Shown in pieces: positions 8,322 to 18,910 of a stretch of DNA of 64,000 bases. The notes beneath the pieces are model-generated. The model did no database searches and had not been told where the DNA came from. It saw nothing but the letters and a program-made list of their open reading frames with translations. Numbering within the stretch: position 1 is the stretch's first letter; every line of letters starts with the position of its first letter. Origin of the DNA: a beta proteobacterium MWH-UniP1 (lineage in GTDB: Bacteria > Pseudomonadota > Gammaproteobacteria > Burkholderiales > Burkholderiaceae_A); the NCBI GenBank assembly GCA_036362785.1, contig CP143625.1, positions 1,861,401-1,925,400 on the forward strand, in the 5' to 3' direction. A program made the translations under genes and the position numbers.

Positions 8322-11089
8322 CCATGACACTGCTTGTATTTCTTGCCCGAGCCGCATGGGCAAGGATCATTGCGGCCAACCTTAGGCTCTCCCCGACGCA
8401 CCTGCTCAACACCCTCGACACTACCGGCCGCATCACCCGATGCGCCAATGGGCTGCTGGGCGGCCAAGGCCAGGGCTTCGGGGTCCTCGCCTGACAACGC
8501 AGCCTGAGCATCAAAGTCAGCATGCTGATATTTCACATCCGCCAAGACAGGTGCCTCGGGAACCGCCTGCTCCACCTGCTCTGCCGACTGAACTTCAACG
8601 TTCATCAACACACGGGTGACATCATGACGAATGCGATCCAGAGTTTGCTCAAAGAGTGCGAAGGCCTCGCGCTTATATTCCTGCTTGGGGTTTTTCTGAG
8701 CATAACCACGCAGATGGATGCCCTGACGCAAATGATCGAGCGCTGCAAGATGTTCACGCCAGGTCGTATCCACAGCCTGCAGCAGTACGGAACGTTCGTA
8801 ATTGTTAAACGGCTCGCGGCCCACCGGCTCGACTTTGTCGGCATAGGCCTTGTCTGCAGCCTCGACCACAAGCTTTAATACATCGTCATCGTCAAACGAA
8901 TCGGTCGATTTCGCCGCCGATTGCAAGTCGATTGGCAGGCGCCATTCGTCGGCAAGTGTGCGCTCTAAGCCGGGCAGATCCCACTGCTCTTCAACACTTT
9001 CGGCAGGAACAAAGCCACGGACCACTTCTTCCATCATGCCCTGGCGCAGACTCATCACCAGGCCAGCCAAGTCATTGCTCTCTAGAATCTCATTGCGCTG
9101 GCTGTAAATGATCTTGCGCTGCTCGTTGGCGACATCGTCGTATTCCAAGAGCTGCTTACGCATATCGAAGTTGCGGTTTTCAACCTTGCGCTGTGCCGAC
9201 TCAATCGAACGAGAGACCATGCCCGCCTCAATGGGTTCTCCGCGAGGAACGCCAAGCTTGGTCATGATGGCCTTCATCCGATCGCCGGCAAAAATGCGCA
9301 GCAGCGGATCGTCCATCGACAGATAAAAACGCGAAGAGCCTGGGTCGCCCTGACGACCCGCACGGCCACGCAGCTGATTATCAATGCGGCGGGACTCGTG
9401 GCGTTCGGTACCAATGATGTGCAGGCCACCCGCTGCAATCACCTGATCGTGCAAAGACTGCCACTCCGCACGCAGGGTATCGGCTTTGGCGTCTTTCTCG
9501 GCATCGGAGAGTTGATCGTTGGCCCGCAGGCTATCGATCATTTTCTCAACGTTGCCGCCCAGCACAATGTCAGTGCCCCGGCCAGCCATATTGGTGGCGA
9601 TTGTGATCATGCCGGGGCGGCCTGCCTGGGCCACAATCTCGGCCTCGCGCTCATGCTGCTTGGCATTGAGCACCTGGTGCGCAAGCTTTTCTTTGTCCAG
9701 CATGCCAGACAAAAGCTCAGAGTTTTCAATCGAGGTCGTGCCCACTAGGATCGGCTGGCCACGGCCGTGACGCTCTTGAATGTCTTTCAGAATGGCTTCG
9801 TATTTTTCTTCTACCGACTGAAAGATCTGGTCTTGCAAATCCAAACGCACCATTGGTCGGTGCGTGGGAATCACCACCGTCTCAAGGTTATAGATCTGTT
9901 GAAACTCATAGGCCTCGGTGTCGGCGGTACCGGTCATGCCCGAGAGCTTGTCGTACATGCGGAAATAATTCTGGAAGGTAATCGAGGCCAGGGTCTGGTT
10001 CTCAGCCTCGATCTCGACACCCTCTTTGGCTTCGATGGCCTGATGCAGGCCCTCGGACCAACGACGGCCAGGCATGAGACGGCCGGTGAACTCATCCACA
10101 ATAATGATCTTGCCGCCCTGCACCACATAGTGCTGATCCTTGGCAAAGAGCGTGTGAGCACGCAATGCCGATGTTAGGTGGTGCAGCAGAGAAATATGGG
10201 CGGGGTCATACAGACTGGAGCCCCCTGAGAGCAGGCCCATCTCCGCCAAGATCGTTTCAGATTTCTCAAAGCCAGCTTCCGACAAAAAGACCTGGCGGGA
10301 TTTCTCATCAACCCAGTAATCGCCCGGCGACTCTTCAGTGGCCTGTGGTTGAAGCTTGCTGGGGATTGCATTTAAAACCTGATACAAATCGGTCTGGTCA
10401 TCGGCATGGCCCGAGATGATCAGCGGTGTTCTGGCCTCGTCGATCAAAATGGAGTCAACTTCGTCAACGATGGCAAAGGTCAGACTGCGCTGCACACGGT
10501 TGGCTTTATCCAAAACCATGTTGTCACGCAGGTAATCAAAGCCGTATTCGTTATTGGTGCCGTAGGTAATGTCGGCTGCATAAGCCGCCTGCTTCTCCGC
10601 ATGATCAAGCCGAGAAAGATTGATCCCCACCGAGAGCCCCAAAAAGCTGTAGAGCTTGCCCATCCAGGTGGCATCACGTTCGGCCAGATAATCGTTGACC
10701 GTAACCACGTGAACGCCCTTGCCGGAGAGCGCGTTGAGATAAGCAGGCAGTGTGGCCACCAGGGTCTTGCCCTCGCCCGTGCGCATCTCGGCAATCTTGC
10801 CGTCATTGAGTACCATGCCACCGATGAGCTGCACATCAAAATGCCGCATGCCCAGAGCACGTTTACCAGCTTCGCGGCAGACCGCAAAGGCTTCGACCAG
10901 CAGGCTATCCAGCGTTGCGCCGTTGGCGACACGCTGTTTAAATTCCTGTGTCTTGGCCCGTAACTGCTCGTCTGACAACGACTGGATGCTCGGTTCGAGA
11001 GCATTAATCGCCGCGACACGCTGGCCGTAGGATTTCACGAGCCGGTCATTCCGGCTGCCAAAAATTTTCTTAAGTAATTGGTCAATCAT
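8309..11089 (-). CDS. secA: Preprotein translocase ATPase SecA
   Basis: SecA is the motor that drives unfolded preproteins through SecYEG. The 926-residue protein has the N-terminal DEAD-like motor with Walker A MRTGEGKT at 102-109, the [15 protein letters not shown] block, the preprotein cross-linking domain, the second motor with [14 protein letters not shown] and [15 protein letters not shown], the helical wing/scaffold, and a C-terminal zinc-binding tail with [14 protein letters not shown], which binds SecB and phospholipid. I choose the ATG at 11087-11089; a TTG two codons earlier also exists. Only 25 bp separate it from the divergent dciA-like gene, so each promoter must lie inside the other gene's 5' region. 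Confidence 0.98.
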   Translation of the reverse strand: MIDQLLKKIFGSRNDRLVKSYGQRVAAINALEPSIQSLSDEQLRAKTQEFKQRVANGATLDSLLVEAFAVCREAGKRALGMRHFDVQLIGGMVLNDGKIAEMRTGEGKTLVATLPAYLNALSGKGVHVVTVNDYLAERDATWMGKLYSFLGLSVGINLSRLDHAEKQAAYAADITYGTNNEYGFDYLRDNMVLDKANRVQRSLTFAIVDEVDSILIDEARTPLIISGHADDQTDLYQVLNAIPSKLQPQATEESPGDYWVDEKSRQVFLSEAGFEKSETILAEMGLLSGGSSLYDPAHISLLHHLTSALRAHTLFAKDQHYVVQGGKIIIVDEFTGRLMPGRRWSEGLHQAIEAKEGVEIEAENQTLASITFQNYFRMYDKLSGMTGTADTEAYEFQQIYNLETVVIPTHRPMVRLDLQDQIFQSVEEKYEAILKDIQERHGRGQPILVGTTSIENSELLSGMLDKEKLAHQVLNAKQHEREAEIVAQAGRPGMITIATNMAGRGTDIVLGGNVEKMIDSLRANDQLSDAEKDAKADTLRAEWQSLHDQVIAAGGLHIIGTERHESRRIDNQLRGRAGRQGDPGSSRFYLSMDDPLLRIFAGDRMKAIMTKLGVPRGEPIEAGMVSRSIESAQRKVENRNFDMRKQLLEYDDVANEQRKIIYSQRNEILESNDLAGLVMSLRQGMMEEVVRGFVPAESVEEQWDLPGLERTLADEWRLPIDLQSAAKSTDSFDDDDVLKLVVEAADKAYADKVEPVGREPFNNYERSVLLQAVDTTWREHLAALDHLRQGIHLRGYAQKNPKQEYKREAFALFEQTLDRIRHDVTRVLMNVEVQSAEQVEQAVPEAPVLADVKYQHADFDAQAALSGEDPEALALAAQQPIGASGDAAGSVEGVEQVRRGEPKVGRNDPCPCGSGKKYKQCHGKLA

Positions 11090-11114
11090 GGACAAAAGAT
11101 CTTAGCATGGGGGT

Positions 11115-11576
11115 ATGTCCCTGACCGCCTTCAAATCATTGACTGCCGCCCTGACCCAGTCGACCGACTGGGCCCCGATTGATCGCGCCTGGCAGGAAAC
11201 CGAGGGCCTGACCGAGGCACTGCGGGCCCATATCCCTGCCGCGCTATTTGCCCAGGTCACCCAGGTCCGCCGGGGGGACCCCAGCCGGGGGATCCGAGGC
11301 AGCCTGCTTACCGTCGTGGCCAAGAACTCAGCCGCCGCCGCAAAGCTTCGACTGGCCCTGTCTGATTGGGATCAAACGCTTCGGGCAGCAGGATGGGGGA
11401 TTCAGCAGATCAAGGTCGTGGAGGCCCGGCAGCAACCGCTTGGCACAACGCCGCAGCCCACGGTCAAACGGGACCCAATCCCGGCACAGGCCAAGACTGC
11501 CTTTGGGGCCTTGGCCCAGGAAATGCCCAATCAGGCCCTGAAATCGGCTTTATCTCGGCTGGCCAAGCGGGGCTAG
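11115..11576 (+). CDS. DciA-like DUF721 protein
   Basis: The 153-residue protein matches the DUF721/DciA group, whose better studied members recruit or load the replicative helicase DnaB in bacteria lacking DnaC. The N-terminal 100 residues show the family layout: a helix, then beta strands with [27 protein letters not shown], and an [15 protein letters not shown] strand. The C-terminal third is Gln/Pro/Ala-rich with helices at the end, as in DciA proteins. It is placed next to secA and lpxC, the usual location in Burkholderiales. It converges on lpxC with a 4-nt overlap of stops. The family match is by pattern; the helicase role is inferred. Confidence 0.78.
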   Translation: MSLTAFKSLTAALTQSTDWAPIDRAWQETEGLTEALRAHIPAALFAQVTQVRRGDPSRGIRGSLLTVVAKNSAAAAKLRLALSDWDQTLRAAGWGIQQIKVVEARQQPLGTTPQPTVKRDPIPAQAKTAFGALAQEMPNQALKSALSRLAKRG

Positions 11577-12484
11577 ACCCAGGACCATTGTCGAGCCCAG
11601 GCCACTGGGGCGTGCTGCAGGTCTTCAAACGTTGTTTCTCGCCACGCGGTTGGGGTTCGCATGAGTTCGCGCAACAGCAAGTTATTCAAGGCATGGCCCG
11701 ACTTAAAGGCGGTGTAGCTGGCCATCAGTGGGTTACCGAGCAGGTACAAGTCACCAATCGCATCGAGTGCTTTGTGCATGGCGAACTCGTTGGGCTGTCG
11801 AAGCGCGCCGGGATTCAATACCCGCACCTCATCCATCACGATGGCGTTGTCCAAACTACCACCCAGGGCCAAGCCGCGGGAACGCAACATATCGACATCG
11901 CTGACAAAACCAAAGGTGCGGGCCCGAGCGATATCGTCAACGAACGATGTGTTGGCAAAATCAATCAACACATGTTGGCCAGTGGTGTCCACCGCCGGGT
12001 GTTTGAAATCAATCGTAAATTCGAGACGAAAGCCGAAAAAGGGTTCGAGCCTGGCCCACTTTTCTCCGTCCCGGACCTCGACGGGAGCCAGCACCTCGAT
12101 AAAGCGCTTGGGTGCACGCTGCTCTTCCACGCCCGCAGATCGCAGCAGATAAACAAAGGTGGCGGCACTGCCGTCCATGATGGGGATTTCTGCAGCGTCC
12201 ACTTCAACAATCGCATTGTCGATGCCTAGCCCCGAGAGCGCCGACATCAGATGCTCCACCGTGGCGACTTTTATATCGCCCTCAGAAATCGTGGACGCCA
12301 TGCGGGTGTCGCCCACCGCACCGGCATTGGACCGGATTTCTTTGGGCGGATCGACATCCACCCGCCGAAAGACAATCCCATGATCGGCTGGCGCCGGCCG
12401 CAGACAAAGACTCACCGGCACACCGCTATGCAGGCCAATGCCCTTTGCGCAGACTGTTTGGCCGAGAGTTCTTTGTCGTAACAC
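11573..12484 (-). CDS. lpxC: UDP-3-O-acyl-N-acetylglucosamine deacetylase
   Basis: LpxC is the zinc-dependent enzyme of the committed step of lipid A synthesis, removing the acetyl group from UDP-3-O-acyl-GlcNAc. The 303-residue protein has the zinc ligands His78 (in VEHLMSAL), His237 and Asp241 (in HKALDAIGD) and the catalytic His264 (in FKSGHALNN). The start is a GTG at 12482-12484 giving MLRQRTL, which fits the family N-terminus; an AGG lies 11 nt upstream. The peroxiredoxin gene is 21 nt upstream on the same strand. Its presence indicates an outer membrane with lipopolysaccharide. Confidence 0.97.
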   Translation of the reverse strand: MLRQRTLGQTVCAKGIGLHSGVPVSLCLRPAPADHGIVFRRVDVDPPKEIRSNAGAVGDTRMASTISEGDIKVATVEHLMSALSGLGIDNAIVEVDAAEIPIMDGSAATFVYLLRSAGVEEQRAPKRFIEVLAPVEVRDGEKWARLEPFFGFRLEFTIDFKHPAVDTTGQHVLIDFANTSFVDDIARARTFGFVSDVDMLRSRGLALGGSLDNAIVMDEVRVLNPGALRQPNEFAMHKALDAIGDLYLLGNPLMASYTAFKSGHALNNLLLRELMRTPTAWRETTFEDLQHAPVAWARQWSWV

Positions 12485-12505
12485 GCGTGAATGACCTAAA
12501 TAGAA

Positions 12506-13009
12506 TCAGAGCTTCGCCAACACGGCCTCGGCACTGCTGACCTCGAACTGGCCGGGGGCCTCAACGGCGACATGCTTGACGATACCGTTTTCAACAATCA
12601 TGGCATAACGATTGGAACGAACACCCATGCCACGAGCCGTCAGATCCAGCGTCAGATCCACGGCCTTGGAAAACTCGGCGTTGCCATCGCCCATCATGCG
12701 GACCTTTCCCTTGGTGCCCTGATCCCGGCCCCAGGCGCCCATCACAAAGGCATCGTTCACGCTGACACACCAGACTTCATCAACACCCTTGGCCTTGAGT
12801 TTGTCAAAGTGAGCCACAAAGCCTGGAACATGCTTGGCAGAGCACGTCGGCGTGTAGGCGCCGGGCAGACCAAAAATCACAATCTTTTTACCCTTGACCA
12901 GATCGGCAACCTGAAAGGCATTGGGGCCAATGCTGCAGCCGCCGGTTTCTTCGTCGAAGAATTCATACAGGGTCGCGTTAGGGATCGCTTGACCAACTTG
13001 GATAGGCAT
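12506..13009 (-). CDS. Prx5-type peroxiredoxin
   Basis: The 167-residue peroxiredoxin reduces hydrogen peroxide and organic peroxides using thiols. The peroxidatic Cys56 lies in PGAYTPTCSAKHVPGF, characteristic of the Prx5/AhpE-like group. WCVSVNDAFVMGAWG and VRSNRYAMIVENG follow in the usual order. A family-typical insertion with GGCSIGPNAFQV precedes the first core strand. I choose the ATG at 13007-13009 because an AGGAG lies 8 nt upstream; a longer reading from 13033 is not supported. It sits between ftsZ and lpxC, as in many betaproteobacteria, but behind a strong terminator, so it probably has its own promoter. Confidence 0.94.
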   Translation of the reverse strand: MPIQVGQAIPNATLYEFFDEETGGCSIGPNAFQVADLVKGKKIVIFGLPGAYTPTCSAKHVPGFVAHFDKLKAKGVDEVWCVSVNDAFVMGAWGRDQGTKGKVRMMGDGNAEFSKAVDLTLDLTARGMGVRSNRYAMIVENGIVKHVAVEAPGQFEVSSAEAVLAKL

Positions 13010-13043
13010 AGTGAGACTCCTTTGGGAAAACAAAGACTATGCC

Positions 13044-13075
13044 AAAAAAGAAAGGCCCGGGGGCATCGGGCCTTT
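13044..13075 (-). terminator. Intrinsic terminator closing the dcw operon after ftsZ
   Basis: A perfect 9-bp inverted repeat, AAAGGCCCG at 13051-13059 and CGGGCCTTT at 13067-13075, with a 7-nt loop, is followed on the - strand by a run of T (A-tract 13044-13049 on +). It lies 84 nt after the ftsZ stop and 34 nt before the peroxiredoxin start, so it separates the two transcription units. Confidence 0.9.
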
Positions 13076-13158
13076 CCATAGGTAGGGAAATTCACCGGGC
13101 CGCAGGCGCAGGCGCTGATCAGGCCGCCTGGCCGCGCTTACCCGTCACATCAAGGACT

Positions 13159-14406
13159 TCAGTCGGCTTGCTTGCGCAAAAACGCCGGGATGTCCAATCG
13201 ATCAACACCGCTTTCCGTCATGGCTTCTACCCGCGCTGCTGCATGGCTGCGGGGGTCACGCCAGACCGTCGGCGAGTCATAGGCACCGTAATCAGGGCCT
13301 TGAACTGCCGGGGCACTGCCCATGGCCGCACCCACTGGCTGAGACTGTCCCACTGCGGCTCCCGGAGCTCCCACAGGCATTGGAAATCCAACGTTGTCCG
13401 TGCCAGTCCGCTGCCCTACGGCAGTCTGCGGCGTGCGAACAAGCGTTGGTTTGCGATTACGGCCCAGACCAGTGGCCACCACAGTCACGCGGACCTCATC
13501 TTCAAGGGAGTCGTCATACACCGTGCCCATGATGATGGTGGCGTCTTCGGCAGCAAAGGCGCGAATGGTGTCCATGGCGATTCGGGTCTCTTTGAGTTTC
13601 AAGCCACGGCTTGCGGTGATGTTGACCAAAATGCCGCGGGCACCAGAGAGATCCACGCCCTCGAGCAGCGGACTCTGAACTGCATTTTCTGCGGCAATCC
13701 GTGCACGGTCTTCGCCGCTTGCGGTGGCAGTACCCATCATGGCCTTGCCCTGCTCGCCCATCACGGTCTTCACGTCTTCAAAGTCAACGTTGACCAAGCC
13801 CTCGACATTAATAATTTCCGCTATGCCTGCAACTGCGTTGTTCAGGACATTGTCGGCTGCGGCGAATGCCTCGATCTGGGTGATGTCATCGCCGAGAACT
13901 TCTTCGAGCTTTTCATTCAACACAATAATCAAAGAATCCACCCGGCTCTCAAGTTCAGCCAGGCCGTGCTCGGCGGCATTTTCGCGGCGCACACCCTCAA
14001 AGCTAAAAGGCTTGGTGACAACGGCCACCGTGAGTGCGCCCAGCTCTTTGGCGATCTCGGCCACAACCGGCGCAGCACCGGTGCCGGTTCCGCCGCCCAT
14101 GCCCGCAGTAACAAACACCATATGGGCCCCACGTAAGGCATCGGCGATACGCTCGCGATCAGCCTCGGCCGCTGCACGGCCCGCCTCGGGTTTGGCGCCC
14201 GCGCCTAACCCAGTTCCGCCAATCTGTAATGTGCTGTCGGCCTTGGATTTCGCGATCGCCTGCGCATCGGTGTTGATGCAGATAAATTCCACACCCTGGA
14301 CATTGCGCGACACCATGTGATTGACTGCATTGCCGCCGGCGCCACCAATGCCGACGACTTTAATGACAGTGCCTTGTGTATCGGTTTCAAACATTTCGAA
14401 GTTCAT
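13159..14406 (-). CDS. ftsZ: Cell division GTPase FtsZ
   Basis: FtsZ is the tubulin-like GTPase that forms the division ring. The 415-residue protein has the tubulin signature GGGTGTG at 104-110, the N-terminal KVVGIGGAGGNAVNHM nucleotide site, the T7-type NVDFEDVKTVM block, a long linker (about 325-400, rich in Gly, Ala, Pro and Gln) and the conserved C-terminal peptide LDIPAFLRKQ that binds FtsA, ZipA or ZapD. I choose the ATG at 14404-14406, with AGGAG 7 nt upstream; a longer reading from 14448 would overlap ftsA. It is the last gene of the dcw series and is followed by a strong terminator. Confidence 0.98.
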   Translation of the reverse strand: MNFEMFETDTQGTVIKVVGIGGAGGNAVNHMVSRNVQGVEFICINTDAQAIAKSKADSTLQIGGTGLGAGAKPEAGRAAAEADRERIADALRGAHMVFVTAGMGGGTGTGAAPVVAEIAKELGALTVAVVTKPFSFEGVRRENAAEHGLAELESRVDSLIIVLNEKLEEVLGDDITQIEAFAAADNVLNNAVAGIAEIINVEGLVNVDFEDVKTVMGEQGKAMMGTATASGEDRARIAAENAVQSPLLEGVDLSGARGILVNITASRGLKLKETRIAMDTIRAFAAEDATIIMGTVYDDSLEDEVRVTVVATGLGRNRKPTLVRTPQTAVGQRTGTDNVGFPMPVGAPGAAVGQSQPVGAAMGSAPAVQGPDYGAYDSPTVWRDPRSHAAARVEAMTESGVDRLDIPAFLRKQAD

Positions 14407-14426
14407 TGAATTCTCCTGATCAGAAA

Positions 14427-15659
14427 TTAAAAGTTCCCTACAAACCACGCCTTCATCCGCGCAAGGGTGTCCTTGTACGACCCACTGCTATGCACATCCT
14501 TGCGGCCCCGGATCCATTGAGTCCGCGCCTCTTCCAATAGGCCCATGGCCGTGGAGAATCGCGGATTACTAATCACATCAGACAGATTGCCCCGGTATGC
14601 CGGCATACCGATTCGCACCTGTTTTAAGAAAACATCTTCACCAAGTTCCACCATGCCAGGCAGCATGGCGCTGCCCCCAGTAATCACAATGCCGGAGGAC
14701 AGCAGCTCCTCGTAACCCGACTCACGGATCACGTGCTGTACCAATGAGAAGAGTTCTTCGACACGCGGCTCAATGACTGCGGCAAGCGCCTGACGCGACA
14801 GAGTACGTGGTGCACGATCGCCCAGACCGGGCACTTCAAACCAGGCTTCCGGATCTGCCAGGGCCTGCTTGGCAATTCCATGACGAATCTTGATTGCCTC
14901 GGCCTCGTCCGTTGGTGTCCGCAAGGCCATGGCAATGTCATTGGTAATCTGATCGCCTGCAATCGGAATCACCGCAGTGTGCCGAATCGCTCCGCCAGAG
15001 AAAATTGCAATGTCTGTTGTGCCACCGCCGATATCGACCAGTGCCACGCCCAGATCTTTCTCATCTTTGGTGAGTACCGCATGGCTTGATGCCAGAGGCT
15101 GCAAGATCAACTCATTCACTTCTAAGCCACAGCGACGAATGCACTTCACAATGTTTTGCGCAGCACTCACCGACCCGGTCACGATGTGCACGCGGACTTC
15201 TAGCCTTACCCCGCTCATGCCTAATGGTTCGCGAACATCATCTTGGCCGTCGATCATGAACTCTTGTGGCAAGACATGGAGCACCTGCTGATCCGACGGC
15301 ACACTGACTGCGGTTGCCGTCTCGATCACGCGGTCGACATCCGTCTGGGAGACCTCTTTGTCTTTAATCGCCACCATTCCCGTTGAGTTAAAGCTTCGGA
15401 TATGACTGCCGGCAATGCCAGTCCAGACGGCCGCAATCTTGCAATCCGCCATAAGCTCTGCGTCTTCAAGCGACTTTTGAATCGCCTGAACTGTGGCATC
15501 AATATTGACCACCACACCTTTTTTCAGGCCCTCGCACTCGGCCTGGCCAAGGCCAATCACCTCCATGCGCCCGTCATCCATGACCTCGGCAACAATGGTC
15601 ACGATTTTGGATGTGCCAATGTCTAGGCCAACAATCAAATTTTTAGATTCGCGTGTCAT
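14427..15659 (-). CDS. ftsA: Cell division protein FtsA
   Basis: FtsA is the actin-like ATPase that anchors FtsZ filaments to the inner membrane and recruits later division proteins. The 410-residue protein has the phosphate-1 motif VGLDIGTSKIVTIV at 10-23, the SHVS-containing 1C domain, VDIGGGTTDIAIF (phosphate 2) and the adenosine motif VITGGSAMLPG. The C-terminus ends in LARMKAWFVGNF, an amphipathic membrane-targeting helix. The ATG at 15657-15659 has AAGGGA upstream. It lies 34 nt after ftsQ and 20 nt before ftsZ. Confidence 0.98.
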   Translation of the reverse strand: MTRESKNLIVGLDIGTSKIVTIVAEVMDDGRMEVIGLGQAECEGLKKGVVVNIDATVQAIQKSLEDAELMADCKIAAVWTGIAGSHIRSFNSTGMVAIKDKEVSQTDVDRVIETATAVSVPSDQQVLHVLPQEFMIDGQDDVREPLGMSGVRLEVRVHIVTGSVSAAQNIVKCIRRCGLEVNELILQPLASSHAVLTKDEKDLGVALVDIGGGTTDIAIFSGGAIRHTAVIPIAGDQITNDIAMALRTPTDEAEAIKIRHGIAKQALADPEAWFEVPGLGDRAPRTLSRQALAAVIEPRVEELFSLVQHVIRESGYEELLSSGIVITGGSAMLPGMVELGEDVFLKQVRIGMPAYRGNLSDVISNPRFSTAMGLLEEARTQWIRGRKDVHSSGSYKDTLARMKAWFVGNF

Positions 15660-15693
15660 AGCTTGTCCCTTTGAACGTCACGCACCATAAAAC

Positions 15694-16521
15694 TCATGTG
15701 CTTACTCCAATACAAAGCGGTTCAGATTCATTGGTCACGGCACTCGCTGTGCCCACCGTGGTCTGAAATGCATAGCCAATGGCATATCGCAGATCAGCCT
15801 TCATCAGACTTCCTTTCTCATTTTTTGCGGCCAGGCGCTCGGCAAGCCAGGGCTGTGTCTTCACAAACATTCGAACGCGCTCCTCAATAGGCGTTGCCAA
15901 GGAATCACGGCCCAACTCCAGAGTCACACCGCCTGCCAGTTCCGCTGTCCAGGCATACTGTTCTGACAGGGTTAGCGACTGTAATGGTCGATTTAAAGGA
16001 GCAAGCCACTGCGTCAACTGGCGAGCACGCTCTAGCACCAGACGTTGGCTGCCCGCTGGGCCATAAAGCGGAAGTAGTCGACACGAGTCGTCATGATCGG
16101 CTGCTGCGCCCACAAAGACCTCGCCCATGTGATTCACAAGCCGGCCCTGGCCCCATGTGCCCACGGCCCGCTGCTCCTCGATGCGCACCAACAAACGATT
16201 TGGCCAAATACGCCGAACGCTGACGGACTTCACCCAAGGAATGGCCTGTAAGGCCCGATGAATCACCGTGAGATCAGCCGATAGGGTCGTGCCATTTAAT
16301 GCTTCAGCAACGGCGTCGTGCACTTGTGAGGCAGAGACATATTTCAATTCAACTTGGGGGCTATCGACAATCACACGCTTGACCACGAAGACCGGACGAT
16401 TGGCCATCCAGATGCCGAGCAACACCAACAGCGCGGCCAGCGAAATGCCAATCAGGCTACCGGCAATCCGATTCATTAGATTGGGCGAGTGCCAGAAATC
16501 GCGCAATGGCGTCATCGTCAT
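15694..16521 (-). CDS. ftsQ: Cell division protein FtsQ
   Basis: FtsQ is a bitopic membrane protein linking FtsB/FtsL and FtsW/FtsI to the early divisome. The 275-residue protein has a short cytoplasmic tail, one transmembrane helix at about 18-40, a POTRA domain at about 45-115 (FVVKRVIVDS ... WVKSVSVRRIWPNRLLVRIEEQ) and the FtsQ/DivIB beta domain. The ATG overlaps the ddl stop by 4 nt. Its last 25 residues are polar and poorly conserved. Confidence 0.95.
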   Translation of the reverse strand: MTMTPLRDFWHSPNLMNRIAGSLIGISLAALLVLLGIWMANRPVFVVKRVIVDSPQVELKYVSASQVHDAVAEALNGTTLSADLTVIHRALQAIPWVKSVSVRRIWPNRLLVRIEEQRAVGTWGQGRLVNHMGEVFVGAAADHDDSCRLLPLYGPAGSQRLVLERARQLTQWLAPLNRPLQSLTLSEQYAWTAELAGGVTLELGRDSLATPIEERVRMFVKTQPWLAERLAAKNEKGSLMKADLRYAIGYAFQTTVGTASAVTNESEPLCIGVST

Positions 16522-17495
16522 TGGGCGCGCTCCAACTTCAGACTAGCGCCTGCTGCGACTTGCATGACCAACTGTTCATAAGTTATTCCGGCCTGACGTG
16601 CCGCCATCGGAACCAAAGAATGGTCGGTCATGCCCGGTGCCGTATTGATTTCTAAAAGCGTTGGACCAAGTTCCGCATCGAGCATTAAATCCGCCCTGGC
16701 CCAGCCTTTGCAGCCCAATGCCTGAAAGGCCTGCACGGACAAATCGCGCATCTGGGACTCCAGTGATGCTGAGATGGGCGCCGGGCACAGATACTTGGTG
16801 GCGGTACCGAAGTATTTGTTCTGATAGTCGTACTCGCCCTTGGGTGCCACAATTTCAATGACGGGAAGCGCCTGCACACGGCCCGGTGCGGTCTCGAGCA
16901 CTGCGCAGGTAAATTCACGGCCCGAGATAAAAGCCTCTGCAATGACTTGCTGATCGTAACGACATGCGAGCGTATAGGCATCGTGCAGCTCGGCGGTCTC
17001 GTTGACTTTCGAGAAGCCCAACGAAGAGCCCTCGATGGCGGGCTTGACCGCAATGGGTAGCCCCAGTGCCGCAACCACTGCGTGGGGGTCCATGTCAGGC
17101 CCAAGCATCTCAAATAATGGTGTTGGCAAATCAAAGGTTCGCCAGATCCGTTTGGTCATTGGTTTATCCAAGGCCAGCGCACTCGCCAACACACCACTGC
17201 CCGTATATGGAATTTTCATGAGCTCAAGGGCACCCTGGACGGTACCGTCTTCACCGAAGCGGCCATGCAGCGCAATAAACACGCGATCCACCGATTCATC
17301 TTGAAGTTCATGCAGGCCACGCTCGGCAGGGTCAAAGGCAAATGCATTGACGCCCGAGCGCTGCAAGGCCGCCAACACGCCCGCCCCAGACCGCAAAGAG
17401 ATCTCACGCTCGGCAGACTCGCCCCCCATCAAGACCGCAACCCGGCCAAGCGCCTGCGGTGAGATCGAATTAATGATCATGTGGTCTTGGCTCAT
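16518..17495 (-). CDS. ddl: D-alanine--D-alanine ligase
   Basis: Ddl joins two D-alanines with ATP to make the dipeptide end of the peptidoglycan stem. The 325-residue ATP-grasp protein shows [19 protein letters not shown] at the N-terminus, [17 protein letters not shown], the glycine-rich [11 protein letters not shown] lid, and [16 protein letters not shown] at the metal site. It overlaps murC upstream and ftsQ downstream by 4 nt each. Ddl placed in the dcw cluster corresponds to DdlB of E. coli. Confidence 0.97.
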   Translation of the reverse strand: MSQDHMIINSISPQALGRVAVLMGGESAEREISLRSGAGVLAALQRSGVNAFAFDPAERGLHELQDESVDRVFIALHGRFGEDGTVQGALELMKIPYTGSGVLASALALDKPMTKRIWRTFDLPTPLFEMLGPDMDPHAVVAALGLPIAVKPAIEGSSLGFSKVNETAELHDAYTLACRYDQQVIAEAFISGREFTCAVLETAPGRVQALPVIEIVAPKGEYDYQNKYFGTATKYLCPAPISASLESQMRDLSVQAFQALGCKGWARADLMLDAELGPTLLEINTAPGMTDHSLVPMAARQAGITYEQLVMQVAAGASLKLERAQ

Positions 17496-18910
17496 GCTGT
17501 CTTGCCCCCATGGCCATCAAGGGCGACTGCAAAGGCTTTGAGTGCGGCGGGCACACCACCAATGGATCCCGCGCCCATCGACAAGACCACATCGCCATCA
17601 CGCGAGAGTTCGCGAATGCGCTGAGGCATCTCACCAATAGTTTCGACATAGATCGGTTCAACTTTTCCTGCAACACGAATGGCACGGGCCAAGGCCTTGC
17701 CATCGGCAGCAGTGATGGGGGCTTCTCCGGCGGGATAGACCTCGGCCAAGAGCAATTGATCGGCCTCCCCCAACACGCGAACGAAGTCTTCGAACAGATC
17801 TCGGGTTCGGCTGTACCGATGCGGCTGAAATGCCACCGTTATGCGACGGCCCGGAAAGGCCCCACGGGCTGCAGAAATCGTTGCCGCAATCTCGGCAGGG
17901 TGATGGCCATAGTCATCAATCAAAGTGAACTGACCGCCCTGGGCGCAATAGTGTTCGCCGCAGGGCTGGAATCGGCGGCCAACGCCTTTGAAATCACGAA
18001 GTGCCGCGACAATCGCCTGATCTTCCACGCCAAGCTCGGTGGCAACCGCAATTGCAGCCAAGGCATTGAGCACATTGTGTCGGCCAGGAAGATTCAGCAG
18101 CACGGTCAAGGGTGGTTCAGACTCGCGCATCACCTGAAATTCCATTGCCCCGGCGCGCTCCACTACACGATCCGCACGGACCTGTGCGTCATCGGCAAAC
18201 CCATAGGTCACCACGGTCTTGGAAATAAATGGAATGATCTCTCGCACATGGGGGTCGTCTAAGCAGACCACTGCGGTGCCATAAAACGGCAGACGCTGGG
18301 TAAAGGCGATAAAGGCCTGTTTTAACTTAGCGAAGTCATGGTCATAGGTGTCCATGTGGTCTTCATCGATATTGGTGATGACTTCCATCATGGGCAGTAG
18401 ATTCAAGAATGAGCCGTCGGATTCATCAGCCTCGGCCACGATGTAATCCCCCATGCCCAAACGCGCGTTTGCACCAGCGCTATTGAGCCGGCCACCAATC
18501 ACAAAGGTGGGGTCCAGGCCGGCCTGCCCCAAAATGCTGGCCACCAGGCTTGTCGTGGTGGTCTTGCCGTGGGTGCCTGCAATGGCGATGCCTTGCTTTA
18601 GCCGCATCAATTCGCCCAACATCAAGGCGCGCGGCACTACGGGAATACGACGCTGCCTGGCCGCCAAGACCTCGGGGTTGTCATTTTTCACGGCACTGGA
18701 AATGACCACGGCATGGGCATCTCCCAAATGGTCTGCAGCGTGACCAATAAAGATTTTTGCGCCTTGAGCGGCAAGCCGATCGGTTGACGCATTCTTGCTG
18801 AGATCGGAACCCTGGACGCGATAGCCCAGATTCAACAACACCTCGGCAATGCCCGACATGCCCGAGCCGCCAATACCCACAAAATGAATCGTTTCAATTT
18901 TGTGTTTCAT
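17492..18910 (-). CDS. murC: UDP-N-acetylmuramate--L-alanine ligase
   Basis: MurC adds L-alanine to UDP-MurNAc, the first amino acid of the stem peptide. The 472-residue protein has a Rossmann-like start [17 protein letters not shown], the ATP loop GTHGKTTT at 112-119, [17 protein letters not shown]-like [14 protein letters not shown] and the C-terminal [10 protein letters not shown] block. The order MurC-Ddl matches consecutive steps only loosely, but all are co-transcribed here, with 4-nt overlaps on both sides. Confidence 0.98.
   Translation of the reverse strand: MKHKIETIHFVGIGGSGMSGIAEVLLNLGYRVQGSDLSKNASTDRLAAQGAKIFIGHAADHLGDAHAVVISSAVKNDNPEVLAARQRRIPVVPRALMLGELMRLKQGIAIAGTHGKTTTTSLVASILGQAGLDPTFVIGGRLNSAGANARLGMGDYIVAEADESDGSFLNLLPMMEVITNIDEDHMDTYDHDFAKLKQAFIAFTQRLPFYGTAVVCLDDPHVREIIPFISKTVVTYGFADDAQVRADRVVERAGAMEFQVMRESEPPLTVLLNLPGRHNVLNALAAIAVATELGVEDQAIVAALRDFKGVGRRFQPCGEHYCAQGGQFTLIDDYGHHPAEIAATISAARGAFPGRRITVAFQPHRYSRTRDLFEDFVRVLGEADQLLLAEVYPAGEAPITAADGKALARAIRVAGKVEPIYVETIGEMPQRIRELSRDGDVVLSMGAGSIGGVPAALKAFAVALDGHGGKTA

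Noticed and set aside
13039-14136. 365-codon open frame opposite ftsZ, and similar ones opposite secA, lpxC, murC and ftsI
   Set aside because: They are mirror frames of strongly conserved genes with G/C-rich third positions. Their translations show no domains and they have no ribosome sites.
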